From assembly GCF_009649845.1 (NCBI RefSeq), contig NZ_WJIE01000005.1:744001-808000 (forward strand): 64,000 nucleotides of DNA, given 5' to 3'. Position numbers and translations under genes: made by a program. The DNA comes from Polyangium spumosum (GTDB lineage Bacteria; Myxococcota_A; Polyangia; Polyangiales; Polyangiaceae). How positions within the stretch are numbered: the stretch's first letter is position 1; each line of letters opens with the position of its first letter. The notes under the pieces are model-generated. The model was given only the letters and a program-made list of their open reading frames with translations. It ran no database searches and was not told the DNA's origin. Positions 43,074 through 50,055 of this stretch are shown one piece after another.

Positions 43074-44069
43074 TCAGCCTTCGAGCCGGGCGACGGCGCG
43101 CTCGACGAGCGCGGGGACCATCTCGCGGCGCCACTCGGTGTCGTCGTCGACGTTCGGGAGGGGCTTGCACTCGGCGTAGGCGCCACCTCCGAGCTCGCGT
43201 GCGGCGACGTCGAACGGGGTCCCGGGACGGACCTTCGCGGCGGCGCGGACGCGGCGCGGGCGAGCGCCGAGCGCCGAGACCACGACGTCCGCGGCGTCGA
43301 CGCGCGATGTCTCCACGCCCGAGACGTCGAGGCGCACGGCGATCGAGAGCAAGGGAAAGTCGATCGCGCCTCTGCGGCGGAGCTTCTCGAAGGTGGAGCG
43401 TCGGCCCGGGTGGCGCGTGATGGAGACACGCGTGACGAGCTCGCCCGGCTCGAGCACGGTGTTCTTCACGCCGTCGGCCACGTAGAAATCGTGGGCCTCG
43501 ACGACACGCGCGCCGCGCGGGCCGACGAGGTGGATGTCGGCTTCGAGCGCGATGAGCGCGGGGGCCGTGTCGTTCGAGGCGGCGGCGACGCACCTCGATC
43601 CGCCGCGCACGACGTGGCAGACCGTGCCGTCCTTCTTGAGGCAAAAGCCCAGCGATTTGCGCCAGAAGTAGGTCTGGTTGTAGTAGCGGCAGCGCGTGTC
43701 GAGGCAGATGTTGCCGCCGAGCGTGCCCATGGAGCGGTGGTGCGGTCCGCCGACCTGGGACGCGGCCTCGGCGAGCGCGGGCGCGGCGCGGCGCACGAGG
43801 ATCGAGCTCTCGATCTCGGCGAGCTTCGCGCCCGCGCCGACGACGAGTTTGTCCGCGTCGCCCTCGCGGACGAGCGAGATGCCGCGGAGCTCGTCGATGC
43901 CGGCGATGGAGACGACGTGCTCGGGCTCGGCGAGCCCCTGCTTCATGTTGGGCAGGAGGTCGGTGCCGCCGGCGAGGATGACGGCCTTGTCGCCGAGGCG
44001 CGCGAGCAAGTCGATCGCCTCGGCGAGGGTGCGCGGCCTGTGATGATCGAAGACGGGCAGCGGTAACAT
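43074..44069 (-). CDS. FAD subunit of a molybdenum hydroxylase, 4-hydroxybenzoyl-CoA-reductase beta type
   Basis: 331 residues. FAD-binding fold of xanthine-dehydrogenase-type enzymes: LGDKAVILAGGTDLLPNMKQG, LVVGAGAKLAEIE and HRSMGTLGGNICLDTRC. In addition there is a Cys loop, C-x15-C-x7-C-x8-C (CRYYNQTYFWRKSLGFC, then C in GTVCHVV and C in GSRCVAA). This exact spacing marks the beta subunit of 4-hydroxybenzoyl-CoA reductase, where it binds an extra [4Fe-4S] cluster. That enzyme removes the para-hydroxyl of 4-hydroxybenzoyl-CoA using low-potential electrons. The gene is the last of a three-gene operon, seven bases after the molybdenum subunit. Substrate is inferred, not proved. Confidence 0.85.
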   Translation of the reverse strand: MLPLPVFDHHRPRTLAEAIDLLARLGDKAVILAGGTDLLPNMKQGLAEPEHVVSIAGIDELRGISLVREGDADKLVVGAGAKLAEIESSILVRRAAPALAEAASQVGGPHHRSMGTLGGNICLDTRCRYYNQTYFWRKSLGFCLKKDGTVCHVVRGGSRCVAAASNDTAPALIALEADIHLVGPRGARVVEAHDFYVADGVKNTVLEPGELVTRVSITRHPGRRSTFEKLRRRGAIDFPLLSIAVRLDVSGVETSRVDAADVVVSALGARPRRVRAAAKVRPGTPFDVAARELGGGAYAECKPLPNVDDDTEWRREMVPALVERAVARLEG

Positions 44070-44076
44070 GGTGGCC

Positions 44077-46383
44077 TCACTCCGCCTCGGCTTGTTTCTT
44101 CCGCAGCGCCGCGAGCACACGCGCCGGCGAGAAGGGCAGCCTGTCGATGCGGACGCCGACGGCGTCGAAGATGGCGTTCGCGATGGCGGGGATCGACGGG
44201 TGCAGCGGGCCTTCGCCCGACTCCTTGGCGCCGAGCGGGCCCTCTGGATCCTCGCTCTCGACGATCAGCGCGTGTAGCTCGGGGACGTCGAGGCTCGTCG
44301 GGATGCGGTAGTCGAGCAGGTTCGGCCCTTTGTGCAGGCCGTCGGGGCCGATGACGTGTTCTTCGAGCAGCGCCTCGGCCGCGCCCATGTAGGCCGAGCC
44401 CTCCATCTGCCCCTCGACGATGACGGGGCAGAGGGCCTTGCCGCAGTCGTGCGCGACCCAGATGTCCTCGACGCGCACGATCCCCGTGCGCGCGTCGACC
44501 GAGACCTCGGCGACGTGCGCGGTGAACGAATACGCGGGTGAGGCGCCGATGGTGCCGCCGCGGTAGTCGCCGCCGAGCTTGGGCGTGTTGTAGTGACCGA
44601 CGGCGCCGAGCGTGCCGAACTTCGCCTCCGCGAGCTGGATGGCCTCCGTGACGCTCACGCCGCGCGTCGGATCGTGCACGACGACGAGCGCGCCACGCGT
44701 GACGAGCACGCTCTTCGGATCGACCTCGAGCTTCTCGGCGACGGCGGCGACGAGCTTCTGCTTGATCTCGCGCGCGGCCATCAGGCACGCGTTGCCGTTC
44801 ATGAAGGTCCCGCGCGACGAATAAGCGCCGAGGTCGACGGGCGTGAGGTCCGTGTCGCCGGAGACGACGCGCACCGAGCCGAGATCCAGGCCGAGCTCGT
44901 CGGCGACGAGGACGGCGAGCATGAGGTCGCAGCCCTGGCCGATCTCGCTCTGGCCCGAGAAGACCGTGACCACGCCGGACCTGTCGACCTTGAGCTGCAC
45001 GGCGCTCTGGGGCATCGCGTTCGGGTAGATCGCGTAGTTCGTCCCGCTGATGTACGCGCTCGTCGCGACGCCGAGCCCGCGCCCCTTCGGCAGCTTGCCC
45101 CAGCGCTCTTTCCAGCCGCTCGCCTTCTCCACGGCGTCGAGGCACTGCGTGATGCCGTTCGAGGTGACGCGCAGTCCGTTCAGCGTGGTCGTGTCCGGCG
45201 GGACGAGGTTCTTCCTCCGCAGCTCGATCGGATCGAGCGCGAGCGCGCGGGCGATCTTGTCGAGCGAGACCTCGAAGGCGAAGCGCGGCTGCACGCTGCC
45301 GTGGCCGCGCTTCGGGCCGCAGGGAGGTTTGTTCGTGAAGAGGCGCGTCGAGCGGAAGCGGTAGGTGTCGGCGAACGCGGGCAGCGTGAGGAGCTGGCCC
45401 GAGTAGTAGGTGGTGACGAGGCCAAACGAGGAGTACGCGCCGCCGTCGATGAACGTGCGCGCGTCAACCCCCGTGAGCTTGCCGTCGCGCTTGGCGCCGA
45501 CCTTCATGCGGATCTGCATCGGGTGCCGGCCGCGGTGCGCGTAAAACTCCTCCTCGCGCGTGTAGAGGAACTTCACGGGCCTCCCCGTGATCATCGCGAG
45601 CTTGGCCGCGCAGAACTCGAGCGAGAACGGCTCGCTCTTGCCGCCGAACGCGCCGCCGACGGGCGGCTGGATGACGCGGATGCGCGTGGGCGGGACGCGC
45701 AGGACACGCGAGAGCTCGCGGTGCAGGTAGTGCGGGACCTGCGTCGTCGACCAGACGGTGAGCAGCCCGTTCTTGTCGAGGTTCGCGATGGCGCAGTGGG
45801 TCTCGATCGGGGCGTGCGCGCTGCCCTCGTAGTAGTAGTCGCCCTCGATGACGACGTCGCTCGCGGCGAGCGCCTGGTCGACGTCGCCGAACGCGAGGTC
45901 GACCTCCTTCGAGACGTTGTCCTTGCCGCCCTTGCCGAGCCCGACCTCGGGTTTGTCGATCGCCGTCTGCAGATCGGTCGCGGCCGGCAGGACCTCGTAC
46001 TCGACGTCGACGAGCTCGGCCGCTTCGTGCGCGATCCGCTCGTCGGTGGCGGCGACGGCGGCGACGGCGTCGCCGACGAAGCGCGCGCGCTCGAGGGCGA
46101 GCGGGAACTCGTCCGGCGTCCACGGGATGATGCCGAAGCGCTCGGGCATGTCCTTGCCCGTGATGACGGCGACGACGCCCGGCTTCGCGAGCGCGCGTGT
46201 CGCGTCGATGCGCACGATACGCGCGTGCGGGTGCGGCGAGCGGACGATCCGGCCCCAGAGCATGCGCGGCAGGTGGATGTCGTCGGTGTAGCGGACCTGT
46301 CCCGTCACGCGCGGCGCGAGCAACGTGCGCGTGCGGCTCCCGACGAGGCCCCGGAGGCCACTCGGCTTGTGCGCGTCCGTCAT
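44077..46383 (-). CDS. Molybdopterin-binding large subunit of a xanthine-dehydrogenase-family enzyme
   Basis: 768 residues. Typical large-subunit motifs: VTGQVRYTDDIHLPRMLWGRIVRSPHPHA (N-terminal), EGSAHAPIETHCAIA, QPPVGGAFGGKSEPF (molybdopterin contact), NKPPCGPKRGHGSVQPRFAFE, GQSEIGQGCDLMLAVLVADEL, and the catalytic-Glu loop LGAKESGEGPLHPSIPAIANAI near the C-terminus. It matches the HcrA/CoxL type of molybdenum hydroxylases. With the [4Fe-4S]-bearing FAD subunit downstream, a hydroxybenzoyl-CoA-reductase-like reaction is more likely than a simple hydroxylase. The start ATG overlaps the stop of the upstream fusion gene (ATGA). Confidence 0.9.
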   Translation of the reverse strand: MTDAHKPSGLRGLVGSRTRTLLAPRVTGQVRYTDDIHLPRMLWGRIVRSPHPHARIVRIDATRALAKPGVVAVITGKDMPERFGIIPWTPDEFPLALERARFVGDAVAAVAATDERIAHEAAELVDVEYEVLPAATDLQTAIDKPEVGLGKGGKDNVSKEVDLAFGDVDQALAASDVVIEGDYYYEGSAHAPIETHCAIANLDKNGLLTVWSTTQVPHYLHRELSRVLRVPPTRIRVIQPPVGGAFGGKSEPFSLEFCAAKLAMITGRPVKFLYTREEEFYAHRGRHPMQIRMKVGAKRDGKLTGVDARTFIDGGAYSSFGLVTTYYSGQLLTLPAFADTYRFRSTRLFTNKPPCGPKRGHGSVQPRFAFEVSLDKIARALALDPIELRRKNLVPPDTTTLNGLRVTSNGITQCLDAVEKASGWKERWGKLPKGRGLGVATSAYISGTNYAIYPNAMPQSAVQLKVDRSGVVTVFSGQSEIGQGCDLMLAVLVADELGLDLGSVRVVSGDTDLTPVDLGAYSSRGTFMNGNACLMAAREIKQKLVAAVAEKLEVDPKSVLVTRGALVVVHDPTRGVSVTEAIQLAEAKFGTLGAVGHYNTPKLGGDYRGGTIGASPAYSFTAHVAEVSVDARTGIVRVEDIWVAHDCGKALCPVIVEGQMEGSAYMGAAEALLEEHVIGPDGLHKGPNLLDYRIPTSLDVPELHALIVESEDPEGPLGAKESGEGPLHPSIPAIANAIFDAVGVRIDRLPFSPARVLAALRKKQAEAE

Positions 46384-48014
46384 GACTGGCCTTGCCTCCC
46401 CTCGCGTGAGCTCTTCTGGTTCGAGGGCAAGGGCTCTGGCGTGTCCTCGATCCCCGGCATCCCCACGCCCCGCTCCGCCTCGCCGCGCCGGATCTTCGCC
46501 GCGAGCTCGATCGCGTCGACGATCTTGCCATAACCCGTGCAGCGGCAGAGGTTGCCCGAGATGGCGCACTTGATCTCGTCCCGCGTCGGGCGCGGGTTCC
46601 TGTCGAGCAGCGCCGTCGCGGTCATCAGCATGCCGGGCGTGCAGAAGCCACACTGCCCGCCGCCGAGGCGATCGAAGCCGTCGAGCAACGCGTCGACGTG
46701 CGGCGCGCCTTCGAGCGTCTCGACCGTGCAGACGTCCTTGCCGTCCGCCTCGACCGCGAGCGTGAGGCAAGCGAGGGTCGCGACGCCGTCCACGACGACC
46801 GTACACGCGCCGCAATCGCCCTTGTCGCAGCCCTGCTTGGTGCCGACGAGGTCGAGGTCGTAACGCAACGCTTCGAGCAACGTCCTGCGCGGCGGGACCG
46901 CGAGCGCGACGGCGCTGCCGCCGATGCGGAGGGACATCGGCACGAGCCTCTCACCAGGCGCGGGCGGCTCGATGCGCTGCGCTTCTTCGGCCTCGGCGGG
47001 AGCGCGGTAGGGGCGCACCTCGAAGCGCGCGCCGCGTGTCTTCGCGCCTGCGATCGGGTGCCCTGCGGGGATCGGGACCCGGAGCGCGCGCGAGGCGAGC
47101 TCGCAGTACTCGACGAGGCGAGCCTCGGCGACACGCGCGCGCACGCCCAGCAGGCCGAGGTTCTCGACGAGCAGCTCGAGGTTCGTGTTGCCCACGCGCT
47201 CGCCCACGCCGAGGCCGGTGCCGTGCACGCGATCGACGCCGAGGGCGGCGGCCCAGAGCGCGTTCGGCAGCCCGATGCCGCGGTCGTTGTGCCCGTGCCA
47301 GTCGAGCTCGACGTGCCTCGCGCCGAGCTCGGCGAGGGTCTGCCGCGCGAAGCCGACGAGCGCCTCGATGCCGTAGGGCGTGACGTGCCCCGTGGTGTCG
47401 CAGAGGCAGATCCGGCTCGCGCCCGCGTCGATCGCGGCCTTGTAGAGGGTGCGGAGGACGTCGGGGTTCGAGCGGGTGGTGTCCTCGGTGACGAGGCAGA
47501 AGGGCAAGCCTGCAACCCTGGCCTCGCGGGCGGCGGCGGTGATGGCGCCGAGGAGGAAGTCCGTGTCCCAGCCCTCGACGGAGAGGCGGATGGGGGAGCT
47601 GCCGATGAAGGCGTAGACCTCGATGGGGATGCCGGCGCGATCGGCGGCGCGCGCGATGCCGTGGACGTCGGAGACGACGGTGCGGGCGGCGGCGGTGGGG
47701 ACGACGGCGAGCTTTTCGCGGACGATCTCGCGGCAGAGGAGGAAGCAGTCCTCGGCGTTGGCGAGGCCTGCGGCGGGCAGGCCGACGCTGACGACGTCGA
47801 CGCCGATGGCGGCCATGGCGTGGAGCAGGTCGATCTTCTGCGCGGCGTCGGGCTGGAAGCCGGCGGCGCTCTGCAGGCCGTCCCGGAGGGTCTCGTCGAC
47901 GACCTTCACGGGCCGCGGCCGCTCTGCGAAGCCACGCGACGCAGGGCCACCGGAGAGCGAGATCACGCGTCCCTGTCCATCAAGCGACGGGGCGCTGTCG
48001 TTCCAGTCGTACAT
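46380..48014 (-). CDS. Fusion: DRE-TIM (LeuA/HMG-lyase-like) enzyme joined to a molybdenum-hydroxylase [2Fe-2S] subunit
   Basis: 544 residues (ATG 48014). Residues about 33-320 are a DRE-TIM metallolyase domain related to 2-isopropylmalate, homocitrate and HMG-CoA-lyase-type enzymes: VVDETLRDGLQSA (R44-D45), LCDTTGHVTPYG, and the metal motif DWHGHNDRG (H240, H242), with HGTGLGVGERVGNTNLELL near the end. Residues about 358-515 are the small [2Fe-2S] subunit of xanthine-dehydrogenase-family enzymes: first cluster Cys 396, 401, 404, 416; second cluster Cys 455, 458, 490, 492 with the C-x2-C-x31-C-x-C spacing. The LeuA regulatory domain is absent. The frame runs through the junction without a stop; an internal ATG (MSLRIGG, residue 360) with a distant GAGG could also make a free small subunit. 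It is the first gene of a three-gene operon and faces a TetR-like palindrome. Confidence 0.88.
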   Translation of the reverse strand: MYDWNDSAPSLDGQGRVISLSGGPASRGFAERPRPVKVVDETLRDGLQSAAGFQPDAAQKIDLLHAMAAIGVDVVSVGLPAAGLANAEDCFLLCREIVREKLAVVPTAAARTVVSDVHGIARAADRAGIPIEVYAFIGSSPIRLSVEGWDTDFLLGAITAAAREARVAGLPFCLVTEDTTRSNPDVLRTLYKAAIDAGASRICLCDTTGHVTPYGIEALVGFARQTLAELGARHVELDWHGHNDRGIGLPNALWAAALGVDRVHGTGLGVGERVGNTNLELLVENLGLLGVRARVAEARLVEYCELASRALRVPIPAGHPIAGAKTRGARFEVRPYRAPAEAEEAQRIEPPAPGERLVPMSLRIGGSAVALAVPPRRTLLEALRYDLDLVGTKQGCDKGDCGACTVVVDGVATLACLTLAVEADGKDVCTVETLEGAPHVDALLDGFDRLGGGQCGFCTPGMLMTATALLDRNPRPTRDEIKCAISGNLCRCTGYGKIVDAIELAAKIRRGEAERGVGMPGIEDTPEPLPSNQKSSREGRQGQS

Positions 48015-48101
48015 GGGAACCCCCGAGGTGATCCGCAGTGATGAGTACCACGGAACGGGGTTCGGCCGGGATGGGGGATGCCCTCGTCGCCCCTCCGACC
48101 C

Positions 48102-48131
48102 TTGACACCTCACATCGGTGCCCTCTAAGTA
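48102..48131 (+). promoter_or_regulatory. Candidate promoter facing the NTF2-like lipoprotein gene
   Basis: TTGACA at 48102-48107 is followed after 17-18 bases by CTAAGT or TAAGTA, overlapping the palindrome at 48127-48146. The -35 is perfect and the -10 weak. It lies between the divergent fusion gene and the gene at 48222. Confidence 0.45.
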
Positions 48132-48146
48132 AGTGAGCACTTGCTT
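48127..48146. promoter_or_regulatory. TetR-type palindromic operator
   Basis: AAGTAAGTGAGCACTTGCTT: 9-base arms with 8 of 9 matches around a 2-base spacer. Size and form match operators of TetR-family repressors. It sits in the 207 bp between the molybdenum-hydroxylase operon and the lipoprotein gene, 770 bases from the TetR gene itself. Confidence 0.6.
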
Positions 48147-48221
48147 GCCGGCACCTCCGGGCAGCCGATGTCGAGCAGGGCAAGCAGTCGTCCTGAAAAC
48201 CCATTACGTAGAAGAGGTTCC

Positions 48222-48860
48222 ATGAACAGCGACAGCCGTGTTCACCGTCCGCGGCGCGGGCGCACGCTCCGAGGCTCGGGAGCGAAATGCATTTCCCTCC
48301 TGGCCATTGCGCTCGTGAGCCTGTTCGCGGCTTGCGAGCCCGTGGACGAGCCGCCTGCCGAGGCGCCGCAGGGCGAGCCCGACCTCGCGTCCCTCGAAGC
48401 GCGCATCTCCGTCCTCGAGGCCAAAGAGGAGATCCGCTCGACGCTCCTCGCGTTCGCCGCCGTGGTGGACTCGGCCGATCCGGAGAGGCTCCCGGACCTG
48501 CTCCCCTCCCTCACAGACGATTTCGTGCTCGACGCCGTTGATTTCAATGGTCAGGTCCACCATTTCGAGGGCGTCGTCGAGGTGCTCACGGGCTTCGGGC
48601 CCATCATGAAAGACGCAGACGCGAACCTGATGCCGAGCGCCATCGACGTGGAGCTCGACGGGGACACGGCCTATGCGTCCTTCAAATTCGCGAACTCGGT
48701 CAAGCCTCCGCCGCAGCTCGACCTGCCCGTCGACGAAAAGGTCCTCCTCTTCGCGGCAAACTCCGCCGTGTTCCACAAAAAGAACGGCGCCTGGAAGCTC
48801 GCCTCGTTCGAGCTCCTGCATTCCCTCGCCTACCCTGGTAGCCTCGCGCCAGCCCCGTGA
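48222..48860 (+). CDS. NTF2/SnoaL-like lipoprotein
   Basis: 212 residues. The N-terminus is basic then hydrophobic and ends in a lipobox-like LFAAC (LLAIALVSLFAACEPVDEPP), followed by a Pro/Glu linker, suggesting membrane anchoring by lipid. Residues about 60-200 look like a SnoaL/NTF2-type cone fold (LEARISVLEAKEEIRSTLLAFAAVVDS, DDFVLDAVDFNGQVHHFEGVVEVLTGF, DGDTAYASFKFANSVKP, WKLASFELLHSLAYPG). Such domains bind or transform small hydrophobic molecules; catalytic residues cannot be assigned. AGAAGAGGTTCC upstream supports the ATG. It is divergent from the fusion gene and upstream of the TetR gene, so the group is probably regulated together. Confidence 0.75.
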   Translation: MNSDSRVHRPRRGRTLRGSGAKCISLLAIALVSLFAACEPVDEPPAEAPQGEPDLASLEARISVLEAKEEIRSTLLAFAAVVDSADPERLPDLLPSLTDDFVLDAVDFNGQVHHFEGVVEVLTGFGPIMKDADANLMPSAIDVELDGDTAYASFKFANSVKPPPQLDLPVDEKVLLFAANSAVFHKKNGAWKLASFELLHSLAYPGSLAPAP

Positions 48861-48878
48861 AATGCACCCTCCCCGGGC

Positions 48879-48913
48879 TTGACACGGCCTCGGATGCAAG
48901 CAATTACTAGCTT
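48879..48913 (+). promoter_or_regulatory. Promoter and half-palindrome directly before the TetR gene
   Basis: TTGACA at 48879-48884 precedes an AT-rich block (AATTACTAG) 17-20 bases on. AAGCAATTACTAGCTT (48898-48913) is an imperfect inverted repeat, matching at 6 of 8 positions per arm, and ends three bases before the ATG at 48917. There is no ribosome binding site, so the transcript may be leaderless. Confidence 0.45.
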
Positions 48914-48916
48914 ACA

Positions 48917-49549
48917 ATGACGCGCACACGTCTCCCCGGCGCGGATCGGCGGCGGCAGATCGCCGAGGCCGCGCTGCGGATCATCGCCACAGCCGGCGTG
49001 CATCGCCTGACGGCCGTCGAGATCGCGCGAGAGGTCGGCATCGCCGACGGCAGCATCTTCCGCCACTTCGAGGACAAGCGCGCGATCGTCGCGGCGGCGG
49101 TGGACGTCTTCGAGGGGATGCTCTTGGAGGATTTCCCGCCCGAGGATCCCGATCCGCTCGAACGACTGAAGAGTTTCCTCCTCCGCCGCCTCGCGCTGGT
49201 ACGCGCGCACCCGGAGATCCTGAGGCTCGCGTTCAACGACCGGCTCGTCGAGGCCGCAGGCGAGGAGGGCGCCGCGCGCGTGCAGGCATCCGTGCAGCGC
49301 TCGATGTCATTCGTCCGAGCCTGCCTCGCCGAGGCCCAGGAGAAGGGGACGATCACGTCCGCCGTGCCCGTGGACGTGATGGTCTGGGCCGTCACGGGGA
49401 TCCTCCGCGGCGCCGCCTTCCAGGAAATGGCGGGAGCATCGAAGAGCCCGCCCCTCACGCCCGAGGCGCTCTGGCCCTCGATCGCGGCCTTGCTCCGCGG
49501 CCCGCCACTCCACCCGACCACGCACGAACACAAGGAACGAGCCAAATGA
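48917..49549 (+). CDS. TetR/AcrR-family transcriptional regulator
   Basis: 210 residues. Residues about 10-58 form the TetR helix-turn-helix: RRRQIAEAALRIIATAGVHRLTAVEIAREVGIADGSIFRHFEDKRAIV. The rest is the all-helical ligand-binding and dimer domain (LLRRLALVRAHPEILRLAFNDRLVEAA, PVDVMVWAVTGILRGAAFQEM). Ligand unknown. A TetR-like palindrome at 48127-48146 and a related half-site pair just before its own start suggest that it represses the fusion operon, the lipoprotein gene and itself. It is followed by the cupin gene with an ATGA overlap. Confidence 0.9.
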   Translation: MTRTRLPGADRRRQIAEAALRIIATAGVHRLTAVEIAREVGIADGSIFRHFEDKRAIVAAAVDVFEGMLLEDFPPEDPDPLERLKSFLLRRLALVRAHPEILRLAFNDRLVEAAGEEGAARVQASVQRSMSFVRACLAEAQEKGTITSAVPVDVMVWAVTGILRGAAFQEMAGASKSPPLTPEALWPSIAALLRGPPLHPTTHEHKERAK

Positions 49550-50055
49550 CCTTCGTATCTCGATTGGGTGTCCTCACGCTCGTCGCCTGCGCCGCCTCCG
49601 CCTGCGCGGGCTCGCCGCCCCCCGGGGCCAAATGCGTGAGCGCCGAGGAGGCGCATCACGCGCACGACGAGCACGCGCACGAAGCAAAAGCTCCAGCGAG
49701 CGCCGCGAAGGCCGAGGGCGCGCGCGTCGATCCGCTCACGATCCCCAGGGAGGCCGGGCCGGGCGAGCCGCTCGAGGTCAAGGTTCTCCTCGACAACCCG
49801 TTCATGAAGGTCGTGATCATCACGCTGCGCGCCGGGACGGTGCTGCCCATGCATACGGCGCCCGTGCCGGTCACCATCCAGGCCCTCGCGGGCGCCGGGA
49901 CGGTGCGCGCGAACGGGAGCGACACGCGAATCGATCACGAGCACCTCGTGGCGCTCTCCCCCGACGTCCCGCACGAGGTGATGCCCGACGCAGGGACCGA
50001 CCTCGTGCTCCTCGTGCAGCAAATGCGCGGTGCGCCTGCGAAACCCGCGCCCTAG
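49546..50055 (+). CDS. Cupin-domain lipoprotein
   Basis: 169 residues. Signal sequence with lipobox ASAC (MTFVSRLGVLTLVACAASAC; cysteine at residue 20), then a His-rich linker (AHHAHDEHAHEAK) that may bind metal. Residues about 70-160 form a cupin barrel: VLLDNPFMKVVIITLRAGTVLPMHTAP, VTIQALAGAGTVRANG and HEHLVALSPDVPHEVMPDAGTDLVLLV. The cupin motif-1 histidines are partly changed (PMHTAP for the usual H-x-H). It is co-translated with the TetR gene. The role is unknown. It may sense or protect a metabolite, or be an exported metal-binding protein. Its 3' end overlaps the convergent gene by four bases. Confidence 0.75.
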   Translation: MTFVSRLGVLTLVACAASACAGSPPPGAKCVSAEEAHHAHDEHAHEAKAPASAAKAEGARVDPLTIPREAGPGEPLEVKVLLDNPFMKVVIITLRAGTVLPMHTAPVPVTIQALAGAGTVRANGSDTRIDHEHLVALSPDVPHEVMPDAGTDLVLLVQQMRGAPAKPAP

